A DNA stretch of 64,000 bases from Stenotrophomonas maltophilia (GTDB lineage Bacteria; Pseudomonadota; Gammaproteobacteria; Xanthomonadales; Xanthomonadaceae), in contig NZ_CP029773.1 of assembly GCF_003205835.1 (NCBI RefSeq), positions 590,501-654,500 on the forward strand, read 5' to 3'. The first letter of the stretch is position 1; each line of letters begins with the position of its first letter. The translations under genes and the position numbers were made by a program. Under the pieces are notes generated by a model, which worked only from the letters and a program-made list of their open reading frames with translations, did not search any database and was not told the origin of the DNA. Below are positions 18,901 through 28,342 of this stretch, piece by piece.

Positions 18901-21900
18901 CGCGATTGCGCTGGGTGCCGGCAGCAATGCCAGCGCCAGCAATGCGGTTGCGCTGGGCGCCGGTTCGGTTGCCAACCGTGCGCGCACGGTATCGGTGGGC
19001 AGCACTGGCAACGAACGCCAGGTGACCAATGTCGCTGCCGGTACCCAGGCTACCGATGCGGTGAACAAGGCGCAGCTGGATGCGGTGGCGACCACGGCCA
19101 CCACCACCAGCCGCTTCTTCCAGGCCAGCGGCAACGGCGACGACGTAGCCGGTGCATTGGTGGAAGGTGACAACGCACTGGCGGCCGGTGATGCCGCCAA
19201 CGCCATCGGCAATGGCGCCACCGCACTGGGTAGCGGCGCCAACGCGCTGGCCAGCAACGCACAGGCGCTGGGCTTCAATGCACTGGCGACCGCAGCCAAC
19301 GCCAGCGCCGTCGGTGCCAACGCACAGGCCACGGGCGAATACGCCACCGCGCACGGTGCGGAAAGCGAGGCCAGCGGCGAGCAGAGTGCGGCGTTCGGTG
19401 CCGCCAGCATCGCGAGCGGCGCAGGCAGCACCGCTACCGGCGTGCTGTCCGAAGCCTCCGGCGAGGAGGCCGTGGCGGTGGGTTACTTCAGCAACGCCAG
19501 TGGCAGCGGCGCCACTGCGGTCGGCAGCGAGAGCGTGGCCAGTGGCACCGCGTCGGCAGCGTTCGGCATCGGCGCCGAAGCGACCGGCGGTTACAGCACC
19601 GCCATCGGTGGCTACGCACAGGCCTCGGCGTTCAACGCCACCGCGTTCGGCAACTTCGCCAATGCATCCGGCTCCAACAGTGTGGCAGTGGGTGGCGACT
19701 CGGAAGCGTCCGGCGCCTACAGCACCGCCACCGGCCAGGGCAGCCTGGCCACCGGCACCAACAGTGTCGCCGTTGGCGGCTCGCTGTTCGGTCTGCTGGC
19801 CACCGAGGCATCGGGCAACTACTCCACTGCGGTGGGTGGTGGCGCCTGGTCGGGGGGCATCAACAGCACGGCGTTGGGCAACGCCGCCGAATCGCGCGGT
19901 GCCAACAGCGTGGCGCTGGGTGCCGATTCGATCGCGGATCGCGACAACACCGTGTCGGTGGGCGGCGGTGGCAATACCCGTCAGATCACCAACGTGGCCG
20001 ATGGTACGCAGGGCAATGATGCGGTCAACAAGAATCAGCTCGATGCCGTAGCCGCGGCAGCGGAAAAGACCAGCAGGCAGTTCCAGGCCAGTGGCAATGC
20101 GGATGGTGAAACCGGGGCGCTGGTGGAGGGCGACAACGCGCTGGCGGCCGGTGACGCGGCCAACGCGATCGGCAACGGTGCCACCGCGCTCGGCAGCGGT
20201 GCCAATGCGCTGGCCGCCAACGCCACCGCCGTGGGCATCGATGCGCTGGCCACCGGCAGCAACGCGGCTGCCCTGGGCAGCACGGCACAGGCCACCGGCG
20301 AAGACAGCCTGGCGCTCGGCACCGGCGCCAGCGCCAGTGAACTGGGCGCAAGCGCGGTCGGCGCGCGCGCGCAGGCCAGCGGTGCCTACAGCACGGCCAC
20401 GGGTACCGAATCCAATGCCAGCGGCACCCAGGCACTGGCCAGCGGCTTCCGCAGTGCCGCGTCCGCCGATGGCACCACCGCTGTCGGCGGCTACGCCGAA
20501 GCCAGCGGTCGCCTCGGCACCGCGTTGGGCTACGGCTCGGCAGCCAGTGGTGCCAACACCACTGCAGTAGGCTTCGGTGCCGCTGCGGCCGGTACCGGCG
20601 CGGTGGCGGTCGGCCAGTCCAGCGAAGCCAGTGGCGAGGAGAGCGTCGCCATCGGTGGCAGCACCTTCTTCGGCCTGATCCCGTCGCGTGCCAGTGGCAC
20701 CGGTGCTGCGGCATTCGGTGCGGGCGCGTGGGCCACCGAAGACTACGCCACAGCGATCGGCTGGAATTCGTGGGCGGCGGGCAGCAGTGCCACCGCACTG
20801 GGTGCCAATGCCACCGCCAACGGCAGCAACAGCGTCGCGCTCGGCGCCGGCTCCAAGGCCGACCGTGACAACACGGTGGCTGTCGGCAAGGCGGGCGGTG
20901 AGCGCCAGGTCACCCATGTCGCAGCCGGTACCGAAGCCACCGATGCGGTGAACAAGGGCCAGCTGGATGCAGTCGCCAGCGTTGCCGACAAGACCAGCCG
21001 GCAGTTCCAGGCCAGCGGCAATGCCGATGGCGAGGCCGGTGCTCTGGTGGACGGTGACAACGCACTTGCCGCCGGCAACGCGGCCAATGCGCTCGGCAAC
21101 GGCGCCACTGCGCTGGGCAGCGGTGCCAACGCCATGGCCGCCAATGCCACGGCCGTGGGCTTCGATGCGCTCGCCACCGGCAACAATGCGGCCGCACTGG
21201 GCAACGCGGCGCAGGCTGCTGGTGTCGACAGCGTGGCCGTGGGCAGCGGCGCCAGCGCCAGCGAACTCGGCGCCAGTGCTACCGGCGCCGGCGCCCAGGC
21301 CAAGGGCGCCTACAGCACCGCCAGCGGCGCGCAGGCCACGGCCAGCGGCACCCAGTCGCTGGCCAGTGGTTTCCGCGCCAATGCTTCGGCCGATGGCGCT
21401 TCGGCGCTGGGCAGCTATGCCGAAGCCAGTGGCCGCCTCGGTACTGCGGTCGGCTATGGCAGCAAGGCCACCGGCGCCAATGCCACCGCGGTGGGTGTCA
21501 GTGCCAACGCGTCGGCGGCCGGCAGCATCGCACTGGGCGCAGGCTCGGTGGCCGATCGTGCCAACACCGTGTCGGTGGGCAGCAGCACCAGTGATCGTCA
21601 GATCACCCGCGTCGCTGCCGGTACCGAGCGCACCGATGCAGTCAATCGCGGCCAGCTTGATGCGGTCGCCGCAACCGCTGATGGCACGGCGCGTTACGTC
21701 AAGGCCACCGGCGCAGGTATCGCCAGCGCCAGCGGCAGTGATGCCGCCGCGATCGGTTCGGCGGCCAGTGCCAGCGGCGCACGCAGCAATGCACTGGGTG
21801 CCAATGCGATGGCGCTCGGCAATGGTGCACTTGCGCTGGGCACCAGCGCCGGCGCATCCGGTGCCAACTCGGTGGCACTGGGCGCAGGTTCGCGTGCGCT

Positions 21901-23176
21901 CGATGCCAACGTGGTGTCGGTCGGCGGTGGCAACGGCACCGAGGGGCCGGCCACGCGCCGCATCGTCAATGTGGCCGATGGCCGCATCGCAGCCGGCAGC
22001 AGCGACGCCATCACCGGTTCGCAGCTCAACGTCACCAACCAGCGGGTGGGCGCGGTGGAAACCCGCGTGGGCGATTTTGATTCGCGTATCGCCACCGTTG
22101 AAACCACGGCGGCCAGTGCGGTCGGCTATGACGACGCCAGCCGTGATCGCCTGACCCTGTCCGGCTTCCAGGGCACCACCATCGACAACGTCGGTGCCGG
22201 CAGCATTGCGGCTGGCAGCCGCCAGGCGATCAATGGTGGGCAGCTGTTCCAGTCGCTCAGCGATGCCGCCAGCTTCCTCGGCGGCGGTGCCAGCGTCGGC
22301 ATGCAGGGTGTATTCGTGGCACCGAACTATGTGATCCAGGGGGCCACCTACAGCAACGTCGGCGATGCGCTGGGCGCGCTGGACCGCAAGGTCAGCGAGA
22401 TTGACCGCCGTACTGCGGGTGGCACGCGTGCAGGCGCTTCCAGCCTGCGCGCAATGAGTGCCGCGCTGGATGAAAGCCCGCTGGCCAGCGTGGCCGATGC
22501 TCCGGCAACGGCCGACGCGGCACCGGCCAGCACCGCGCGCGTGCAGGGCACGCCGACCGCCGCCGCAGCGGGTGCCGGCATTCCGGTGGGCACGCCGGCA
22601 AACGGCTTCAATGCCGTCGCCATGGGCGAGGGCGCTGTCGCCAGCGGCGCCTCGTCCACTGCCATCGGCCAGGGTGCCAATGCCACCGCTGCGAACGCCG
22701 TGGCGCTGGGCCAGGGCTCGGTCGCCGATCGTGCCAACACGGTCTCGGTGGGCAGTGAAGGCAACGAGCGCCAGGTCACCAATGTGGCGGCGGGTACCAC
22801 GGCCACCGATGCGGTCAACAAGGGCCAGCTCGACCGTGGCATGGCCACGGCCAACAGCTACACCGACAGCCGCGTCCAGGCCGTCGCCGACAGCTTCGAT
22901 GTGTTCAAGGGCGAGATCGACGGACGCCTGCGCCACATGGATCGCCGCATCGACCGCCAGGGTGCGATGAGCGCCGCGATGCTCAACATGGCCACCAGTG
23001 CCGCCGGTATCCGCACCCAGAACCGGGTCGGCGTCGGCATTGGTTTCCAGGGCGGCGAGTCGGCGTTGTCGCTGGGCTACCAGCGTGCGATCAGCGATCG
23101 CGCCACGGTGACCTTCGGCGGTGCTTTCAGCAGCGACGACAGCTCGGTTGGCGTCGGTGCCGGCTTCGGCTGGTAA
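15995..23176 (+). CDS. Giant trimeric autotransporter adhesin (YadA-like, type Vc)
   Basis: 2,393 residues. Expected to form a trimeric surface fibre for adhesion and biofilm. It begins with an extended signal-peptide region (MNRIYRKVWNKALGQLVVAS) before the hydrophobic signal core. The passenger is built from YadA-head repeats of the type AxAxGxxAxASGxxSxAxG. These are interrupted by eight neck motifs of the form VAAGT-ATDAVN-QL near residues 140, 370, 690, 1010, 1330, 1640, 1870 and 2260, plus a related VADG block near 1990. The C-terminal anchor starts about residue 2290 (coiled GEIDGRLRHMDRRIDRQG) and ends in a four-strand barrel part closing with FGW. AGGAG stands 10 nt before the ATG. 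Necks 2 to 6 are 300-320 residues apart. Confidence 0.95.
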   Translation: MNRIYRKVWNKALGQLVVASELASSDSSSGGVVDQRRDATQATPALLAVALGLAMGLGMSGSAAAQSVQIGGSATCVAFSGKLLEKCLIEGSATAKGSNAVAIGSNSNASAANSVALGAGSKATRANTVSVGDAGKERQIANVAAGTQATDAVNKAQLDAQARATQAALADVAADGNRYFKADGAGDDSDAAKIDGQGAVAAGAGAQSLANATTAIGTQAIAAGIGASAFGQGALAIGDASVVVGQSAAAFGLGDTAVGASATAASENGAATALGALSEATADGATAVGGGAVAMGPGSTAIGRGATAANEASIAVGAFSTAAGEYSTALGSNSAAVATGSVALGAGSLADRVDTVSVGAAGYGLTRQITSVAAGTEETDAVNVGQLKGVAAVADATAKRFQANGSSNSDAGALAEGDEALAAGEAANAIGNGTTAVGAGATAVAQNATAVGNNALASGQNSAAFGNNAQANGPGSVAVGGAAVDADGNPLITSGGVPVETGATSAGVGGTAVGASAEASGFAASSYGVGAYAAGAQASAFGAVANAIGDYSTALGTQSNATGTSSVAIGGPADLIPGLGFFVQTQASGEAATAVGAGAIASGDRAVANGSLSEASGAEATAVGYFAYAPGENASALGAQTWASGAQSTAVGYYATARGANSVALGANSEAVRANSVAVGSAGNERQITSVAAGSEATDAVNKAQLDAVASTADTTARFFQAQPEAGSDAGALADGEGSIAVGSSSNAIGAGAIAHGAAASAIGDDSVAVGRNSAATGNGGVAIGGLGQAYDEFNQPIIGADGTAQQVGTTAVADATAVGSGAQATGAASSAFGNAAKASGDNSFAAGGKSRATGSYAVAVGDSAFASSEDSTAVGGYSWATASGAAAFGSGAWATATNASAFGNAAWASGSGATSIGYNSWANGASSTAVGRGAFGYGDNSVALGFQALGNSINSIAIGTNTVAGGESAIALGAGSNASASNAVALGAGSVANRARTVSVGSTGNERQVTNVAAGTQATDAVNKAQLDAVATTATTTSRFFQASGNGDDVAGALVEGDNALAAGDAANAIGNGATALGSGANALASNAQALGFNALATAANASAVGANAQATGEYATAHGAESEASGEQSAAFGAASIASGAGSTATGVLSEASGEEAVAVGYFSNASGSGATAVGSESVASGTASAAFGIGAEATGGYSTAIGGYAQASAFNATAFGNFANASGSNSVAVGGDSEASGAYSTATGQGSLATGTNSVAVGGSLFGLLATEASGNYSTAVGGGAWSGGINSTALGNAAESRGANSVALGADSIADRDNTVSVGGGGNTRQITNVADGTQGNDAVNKNQLDAVAAAAEKTSRQFQASGNADGETGALVEGDNALAAGDAANAIGNGATALGSGANALAANATAVGIDALATGSNAAALGSTAQATGEDSLALGTGASASELGASAVGARAQASGAYSTATGTESNASGTQALASGFRSAASADGTTAVGGYAEASGRLGTALGYGSAASGANTTAVGFGAAAAGTGAVAVGQSSEASGEESVAIGGSTFFGLIPSRASGTGAAAFGAGAWATEDYATAIGWNSWAAGSSATALGANATANGSNSVALGAGSKADRDNTVAVGKAGGERQVTHVAAGTEATDAVNKGQLDAVASVADKTSRQFQASGNADGEAGALVDGDNALAAGNAANALGNGATALGSGANAMAANATAVGFDALATGNNAAALGNAAQAAGVDSVAVGSGASASELGASATGAGAQAKGAYSTASGAQATASGTQSLASGFRANASADGASALGSYAEASGRLGTAVGYGSKATGANATAVGVSANASAAGSIALGAGSVADRANTVSVGSSTSDRQITRVAAGTERTDAVNRGQLDAVAATADGTARYVKATGAGIASASGSDAAAIGSAASASGARSNALGANAMALGNGALALGTSAGASGANSVALGAGSRALDANVVSVGGGNGTEGPATRRIVNVADGRIAAGSSDAITGSQLNVTNQRVGAVETRVGDFDSRIATVETTAASAVGYDDASRDRLTLSGFQGTTIDNVGAGSIAAGSRQAINGGQLFQSLSDAASFLGGGASVGMQGVFVAPNYVIQGATYSNVGDALGALDRKVSEIDRRTAGGTRAGASSLRAMSAALDESPLASVADAPATADAAPASTARVQGTPTAAAAGAGIPVGTPANGFNAVAMGEGAVASGASSTAIGQGANATAANAVALGQGSVADRANTVSVGSEGNERQVTNVAAGTTATDAVNKGQLDRGMATANSYTDSRVQAVADSFDVFKGEIDGRLRHMDRRIDRQGAMSAAMLNMATSAAGIRTQNRVGVGIGFQGGESALSLGYQRAISDRATVTFGGAFSSDDSSVGVGAGFGW

Positions 23177-23333
23177 GCCACTCCATCGCGCCGGCGGCCA
23201 CCCACGCCGGCGCAGCACCTGCAGTGAGGGCCTGGGGGGAGGTCACGGCAATCCCGGCTGGGCCGGCCGGGAGTCGTCAAGGAATGATGGCCGCAGTGTT
23301 GGTTCGATCCATGACCCAGAAGAGGAATTCGAC

Positions 23334-25187
23334 GTGATCAAGAAGCAGAACCTTCGCATCAATGTGCTTGCCGCCGCCGTGCTGTCGATGACGGCCGTCG
23401 GTGCCGTCCACGCCGCCGGCCTGCCGACCCGCGAACCGGTGCGCCAGGCCAGCACCGCCCAGCCGGGCGCCGAGCGCATCATCGTCAAGTACCGGGCCGG
23501 CGCTGCCGCCGCCACCGACCGCTCGGCGAAGCTGTCCACCGTGCAGTCGGCGCTGACCCGGGCCAGCCTGTCCGGCGGTACCTCACGTGCCAGTACCCTC
23601 GGCCCGCAAGTGGTACGCAAGCTCGCTACCGGTGCGGACCTGATCCGCGTGCAGGGCCGCCTGGCCCCAGCCGAACTGCAGCGTGTGCTGAAGGAACTGC
23701 AGGCCGACCCGTCGGTGCAGTACGCCGAAGCCGACGTGAAGCTGCGCCGCACCGAACTGCGTGCCGGCAACGTACAGCCGGCGCTGGTGCCGAACGATCC
23801 CTTCTACCAGCAGAACCAGTGGCACCTGCACAATGCGGTCGGCGGCATCAACGCACCGGCGGCATGGGATGTCTCGCAGGGTGAGGGCATCGTGGTGGCG
23901 GTGATCGATACCGGCATCCTGCCGCAGCATCCGGACCTGGTCGGCAACCTGCTGGAGGGTTACGACTTCATCAGCGATGCGGAGACCTCGCGGCGCCCGA
24001 CCAACGATCGTGTGCCGGGTGCGCAGGACTACGGTGACTGGGTCGAGAACGACAACGAGTGCTATGACGGCTCGCTGGCAGAGGACAGTTCCTGGCACGG
24101 CACCCACGTCGCTGGCACCGTGGCCGAGCAGACCAACAACGGCGTCGGCATGGCCGGTGTCGCCTACAAGGCCAAGGTGCTGCCGGTGCGCGTGCTGGGC
24201 AAGTGCGGCGGCTACCTGTCCGACATCGCCGACGCGGTGGTCTGGGCATCGGGTGGCACGGTGACCGGCATCCCGGCCAACACCAACCCGGCCGAGATCA
24301 TCAACATGAGCCTGGGCGGCAGCGGCGCCTGCGGCAGCACCTACCAGGACGCCATCAACGGCGCCATCTCGCGCGGTACCACGGTGGTGGTGGCGGCCGG
24401 CAATGAGACCGACAACGCGTCCAAGTACCGTCCGGCCAGCTGCGAAGGCGTGGTGACCGTGGGTGCCACGCGCATCACCGGTGGCATCACCTACTACTCA
24501 AACTATGGCACCCGCGTGGACCTGTCCGGTCCGGGTGGCGGCGGCAGTGTCGACGGCAACCCGGGTGGCTACATCTGGCAGACCGGCTCAAATGCGGCCA
24601 CCACGCCGGAATCGGGCACGCCGGGCTACATGGGCATGGGCGGCACCTCGATGGCCTCGCCGCATGTGGCCGCCGTTGCTGCACTGGTGCAGAGCGCACT
24701 GATCGCCAAGGGCAAGGATCCGCTGACCCCGGCCGCGATGCGTACCCTGCTGAAGGAAACCGCACGTCCGTTCCCGGTCGCCATCCCGGCGGCCACCCCG
24801 ATCGGTACCGGCATCCTCGATGCCAAGGCTGCGCTGGCCAAGGCACTGGAAGAACCGTGCACCGAGAACTGCGGGCCGGTGGCCACGCCGCTGACCAACA
24901 AGGCCGCCGTCGGTGGCCTGTCCGGTGCGGCCGGCAGCAGCAAGCTCTACAGCTTCGAAGCGGCTGCCGGCAAGCAGTTCAGCGTGATCACCTACGGTGG
25001 CACCGGCAACGTTTCGGTCTACGTGGCTGAAGGCCGAGAGCCCAGTGCCAGCGACAACGACGCCAAGTCGACCCGTCCGGGCACCTCCGAGACGGTGCGG
25101 GTGACCAAGCCGGTGGCGGCCACCTACTACATCAAGGTGGTGGGTGAAGCGGCCTACAACGGGGTGAGCATTCTCGCCACGCAGTAA
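23334..25187 (+). CDS. stmPr1: Secreted subtilisin-like serine protease (StmPr1-type, S8)
   Basis: 617 residues, extracellular alkaline protease. A GTG start follows AGAGGA. Order: signal peptide ending AVGAVHA (1-27); inhibitor-type propeptide (about 42-140, ERIIVKYRAGAAAATDRSA to YAEADVKL); catalytic S8 domain with Asp in VVAVIDTGILPQHPDL, His in WHGTHVAGTVAE and Ser in GGTSMASPHVAAVAAL; and a C-terminal P-type/PPC domain (about 525-617). The sequence agrees with what I remember of StmPr1 of S. maltophilia, a substrate of the Xps system; the exact name is recollection. It stands alone, directly before the Xps operon, with its own terminator. An upstream ATG at 23121 would overlap the adhesin gene and is rejected. 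Confidence 0.93.
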   Translation: MIKKQNLRINVLAAAVLSMTAVGAVHAAGLPTREPVRQASTAQPGAERIIVKYRAGAAAATDRSAKLSTVQSALTRASLSGGTSRASTLGPQVVRKLATGADLIRVQGRLAPAELQRVLKELQADPSVQYAEADVKLRRTELRAGNVQPALVPNDPFYQQNQWHLHNAVGGINAPAAWDVSQGEGIVVAVIDTGILPQHPDLVGNLLEGYDFISDAETSRRPTNDRVPGAQDYGDWVENDNECYDGSLAEDSSWHGTHVAGTVAEQTNNGVGMAGVAYKAKVLPVRVLGKCGGYLSDIADAVVWASGGTVTGIPANTNPAEIINMSLGGSGACGSTYQDAINGAISRGTTVVVAAGNETDNASKYRPASCEGVVTVGATRITGGITYYSNYGTRVDLSGPGGGGSVDGNPGGYIWQTGSNAATTPESGTPGYMGMGGTSMASPHVAAVAALVQSALIAKGKDPLTPAAMRTLLKETARPFPVAIPAATPIGTGILDAKAALAKALEEPCTENCGPVATPLTNKAAVGGLSGAAGSSKLYSFEAAAGKQFSVITYGGTGNVSVYVAEGREPSASDNDAKSTRPGTSETVRVTKPVAATYYIKVVGEAAYNGVSILATQ

Positions 25188-25213
25188 GCTTGAACTGTCG
25201 TAGTTGAATGGCC

Positions 25214-25250
25214 GAAGCCCGTCATCCCATGTGACGGGCTTCGTCTTTTT
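25214..25250 (+). terminator. Rho-independent terminator after the protease
   Basis: GAAGCCCGTCA, 7-nt loop, TGACGGGCTTC followed by GTCTTTTT. It separates the protease from the secretion operon. Confidence 0.9.
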
Positions 25251-25323
25251 ACGAAAGGTGGCGCAGGGGCGGCGGAAATCATGGCTTAACTGTTAAAGTC
25301 GAGCCGATTGACAGGAGAGTCAT

Positions 25324-27048
25324 GTGAACGCGCTTGCTGCTACCGCCGCTGCCGACGACGCTGAAGGCCGCATCCTGGATGCGCTGCTGGCGCGCGGCCG
25401 GCTGAAGGAAGGCGATCTGGCACGTGCGCGGCCGCTGCACGCAGAGGCCGGCGGCAGCCTGCTGGGCCTGCTGGTGCGGCTGGGGCTGGTCTCCGAGCGT
25501 GACCAGGCCCAGGCCAGCGCCGAGGTGCTGGGGCTGCCGCTGCTGGAAGGCAAACAGCTGCCGGAAGCACCGCCACAAGGGCTGGCGGAAGGCTTGCCGT
25601 TGTCGCTGCGCTTCCTCAAGCAGTTCCATGTCTGCCCGCTCGCGCTGGATGAACAGGGGATCCGGCTGTGGCTGGCCGACGCCCATGATCCTTATCCGCA
25701 GCAGGCCGTGCAGCTGGCACTGGGGGTACCGGTGACACCGGTGCTGGGCATGCGCGCGGAAATTGATGACCTGGTCGAGCGCTGGTTCGGCCAGGGCCGC
25801 AGCGCGATGGGCGCGATCGTCGAGACCGCCGATGGCGAGGGCGGTGCAGTCGATGACATCGAGCACCTGCGCGACCTTGCCTCGGAAGCACCGGTGATCC
25901 GCCTGGTCAACCTGGTGATCCAGCGTGCAGTGGAGCTGCGCGCTTCGGATATCCATGTCGAACCGTTCGAGAGCCGGTTGAAGGTGCGTTACCGCGTCGA
26001 CGGCGTGCTGGTGGAAGGCGAAAGCCCACCGGCCAACCTGACCGCGGCGGTGATCAGCCGCATCAAGATCATGGCCCGGCTCAACATCGCCGAGCGCCGC
26101 CTGCCGCAGGACGGCCGCATCATGCTGCGTGTGCAGGGCAAGGAGCTGGACCTGCGCGTGAGCACCGTGCCGACCGCGCACGGCGAAAGCGTGGTGATGC
26201 GATTGCTGGACCGTGAAACGGTGGTGTTCGACTTCCACCGCCTCGGTTTCACCGACGCCTTCCTGCCGCAGTTCCGCAAGGTGCTGGAGCAGCCGCACGG
26301 CATCCTGCTGGTGACCGGCCCGACCGGTTCGGGCAAGACCACCACGCTGTATACCGCACTGAGCCAGCTGAACACCGCCGACGTCAAGATCATCACGGTC
26401 GAGGACCCGGTCGAATACCAGATCGAGGGCATCAACCAGATCCAGGCCAAGCCACAGATCGGGCTGGATTTCGCCAACGCGCTGCGCAGCATCGTGCGCC
26501 AGGATCCGGACATCATCATGATCGGCGAAATGCGCGACCTGGAAACCGCGCGCATCGCGATCCAGTCGGCGCTGACCGGCCACCTGGTGCTGTCCACCCT
26601 GCATACCAACAACGCAGCCGGCGGCATCACCCGCCTGCTCGACATGGGCGTGGAGGACTACCTGCTGACGTCCACCATCAATGGCATCCTCGCCCAGCGC
26701 CTGGTGCGCCGGCTGGAGCCGACCCATGCCGAGCGCTATGAAGCCTCGCCGGAAGAGATCGAACGCTTCGAGCTGCGCCGCCTGCAGCCGGAAGGACCGA
26801 TCCACCTGTATCGCCCGAAGCCTTCCGCGCTGGCGCCGACCGGCTACCTCGGTCGCACCACCATCATGGAATTCCTGGTGATGAACGATGCGCTGCGGCG
26901 TGCGGTGATGCGCCGCGATGGCATGGGCGAGATCGAGCGCATCGCCCGTGAAGCCGGCATGCGCACCATGTACGAGGATGGCCTGTCCAAGGCGTTGAGC
27001 GGGCAGACCACCATCGAGGAAGTGCTGCGCGTGACCGAGGAAAGCTGA
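25324..27048 (+). CDS. xpsE: Type II secretion ATPase GspE (XpsE)
   Basis: 574 residues, cytoplasmic hexameric ATPase that powers pseudopilus assembly. GTG start. N-terminal T2SSE_N/MshEN-like region (residues 12-140, ILDALLARGRLKEGDL and LLGLLVRLGLVSERD), then a second N-terminal domain and the RecA-like core with Walker A GPTGSGKTTT (Lys338), Asp-box EDPVEYQIEGINQ and Walker B DPDIIMIGEMRD. The usual four-cysteine zinc element near the C terminus is absent: the matching stretch RLEPTHAERYEASPEE to LGRTTIMEFLV has no Cys. First gene of an eleven-gene operon. Confidence 0.95.
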   Translation: MNALAATAAADDAEGRILDALLARGRLKEGDLARARPLHAEAGGSLLGLLVRLGLVSERDQAQASAEVLGLPLLEGKQLPEAPPQGLAEGLPLSLRFLKQFHVCPLALDEQGIRLWLADAHDPYPQQAVQLALGVPVTPVLGMRAEIDDLVERWFGQGRSAMGAIVETADGEGGAVDDIEHLRDLASEAPVIRLVNLVIQRAVELRASDIHVEPFESRLKVRYRVDGVLVEGESPPANLTAAVISRIKIMARLNIAERRLPQDGRIMLRVQGKELDLRVSTVPTAHGESVVMRLLDRETVVFDFHRLGFTDAFLPQFRKVLEQPHGILLVTGPTGSGKTTTLYTALSQLNTADVKIITVEDPVEYQIEGINQIQAKPQIGLDFANALRSIVRQDPDIIMIGEMRDLETARIAIQSALTGHLVLSTLHTNNAAGGITRLLDMGVEDYLLTSTINGILAQRLVRRLEPTHAERYEASPEEIERFELRRLQPEGPIHLYRPKPSALAPTGYLGRTTIMEFLVMNDALRRAVMRRDGMGEIERIAREAGMRTMYEDGLSKALSGQTTIEEVLRVTEES

Positions 27049-27072
27049 TGCGCGCAGGATCCCGGGGCTGAC

Positions 27073-28293
27073 ATGCCGACCTACCGTTACAAGGCGCTCA
27101 ATCCGCACGGCGAGATCTTCGACGGGCAGATGGAAGCGGCAAGCGAGGCCGAGCTGGTCGCGCGCCTGCAGGACCAGGGCCATCTGCCGATGGAGACCCA
27201 GCTGGCCGATGGCGGTGCGATCGGTGGCAGTACCTGGCGCAACCTGTTCCGCCAACGGCCGCTGCAGGGCGCTGCATTGCTGCAGTTCACCCAGCAGCTG
27301 GCGACCCTGCTCGGTGCCGGCCAGCCGCTGGATCGCGCGCTGTCGATCCTGCTAGGGTTGCCGGAAGACGAACGCTCGCGCCGCGCGATTACCGACATCC
27401 GCGACGTGGTGCGCGGTGGCGCGCCGCTGTCGACCGCGCTGGAACGCCAGCACGGCCTGTTCTCCCGCCTGTACGTGAACATGGTGCGTGCCGGTGAAGC
27501 CGGCGGCAGCCTGCACGAAACCCTGCAGCGCCTGGCCGACTACCTTGAGCGCAGCCGTGCGCTGCAGGGCAAGGTCATCAACGCGCTGGTCTATCCGGCC
27601 ATCCTGCTGGTGGTGGTGGGCGGCGCCCTGCTGTTCCTGCTCGGCTATGTGGTGCCGCAGTTCGCGCAGATGTACGAGAGCCTGGACGTGGCGCTGCCGT
27701 GGTTCACCAACGCAGTGCTGCAGCTGGGCCTGTTCGTGCGCGACTGGTGGGTGCTGCTGCTGGTGGTGCCGGCGCTGGTGGCGTTGTTCTTCGAACGCAA
27801 GGCGCGGCAACCGGCATTCCGGCTGGCGCTGGATGGCTGGCTGCTGCAGCGGCGCGGCATTGGCCGCCTGCTCGGCGAACTGGAAACCGCGCGGCTGGCA
27901 CGCACGCTGGGCACCCTGCTGCGCAATGGCGTGCCGTTGCTGGGTGCCTTGGGCATCGCCCGCAACGTGCTGGGCAACCGCGCGCTGGCTGCCGATGTGG
28001 AAGCCGCCGCGGACGAAGTGAAGAACGGTGCCGGCCTGTCGCTGGCACTGTCACGCGGCAAGCGTTTCCCACGCCTGGCCCTGCAGATGATCCAGGTCGG
28101 CGAGGAATCCGGTGCCCTCGATACCATGCTGCTGAAGGCTGCCGACACGTTCGAGCAGGACAGCGCCCGGCGCATCGATCGCCTGCTGGCGGCGATGGTG
28201 CCGGCGATCACCCTGGTGCTGGCCTCGGTGGTCGGTGCGGTGATCGTGGCCGTGCTGGTGCCGCTGTACGACCTGACCAATGCCATCGGTTGA
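27073..28293 (+). CDS. xpsF: Type II secretion inner-membrane platform protein GspF (XpsF)
   Basis: 406 residues, polytopic platform protein around which the pseudopilus is built. Two repeated T2SSF domains (about residues 70-195 and 275-395; LLQFTQQLATLLGAGQPLDR and TARLARTLGTLLRNGVPLLG) precede three membrane helices: about 170-190, 220-240 and 370-398. The N-terminal YRYKALNPHGEIFDGQMEA is characteristic. Starts 24 nt after xpsE. Confidence 0.95.
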   Translation: MPTYRYKALNPHGEIFDGQMEAASEAELVARLQDQGHLPMETQLADGGAIGGSTWRNLFRQRPLQGAALLQFTQQLATLLGAGQPLDRALSILLGLPEDERSRRAITDIRDVVRGGAPLSTALERQHGLFSRLYVNMVRAGEAGGSLHETLQRLADYLERSRALQGKVINALVYPAILLVVVGGALLFLLGYVVPQFAQMYESLDVALPWFTNAVLQLGLFVRDWWVLLLVVPALVALFFERKARQPAFRLALDGWLLQRRGIGRLLGELETARLARTLGTLLRNGVPLLGALGIARNVLGNRALAADVEAAADEVKNGAGLSLALSRGKRFPRLALQMIQVGEESGALDTMLLKAADTFEQDSARRIDRLLAAMVPAITLVLASVVGAVIVAVLVPLYDLTNAIG

Positions 28294-28342
28294 CGATGGA
28301 TCCCTACGCAACCCCGACACTCCGCAACTGAAAGGACCGACC

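Noticed and set aside
15980..23218. A 2,412-codon open frame on the reverse strand opposite the adhesin gene
   Set aside because: It mirrors the repetitive, GC-rich adhesin; its composition (repeated Gly/Ala/Arg/His strings) fits an antisense shadow. The forward frame has signal region, necks and anchor.
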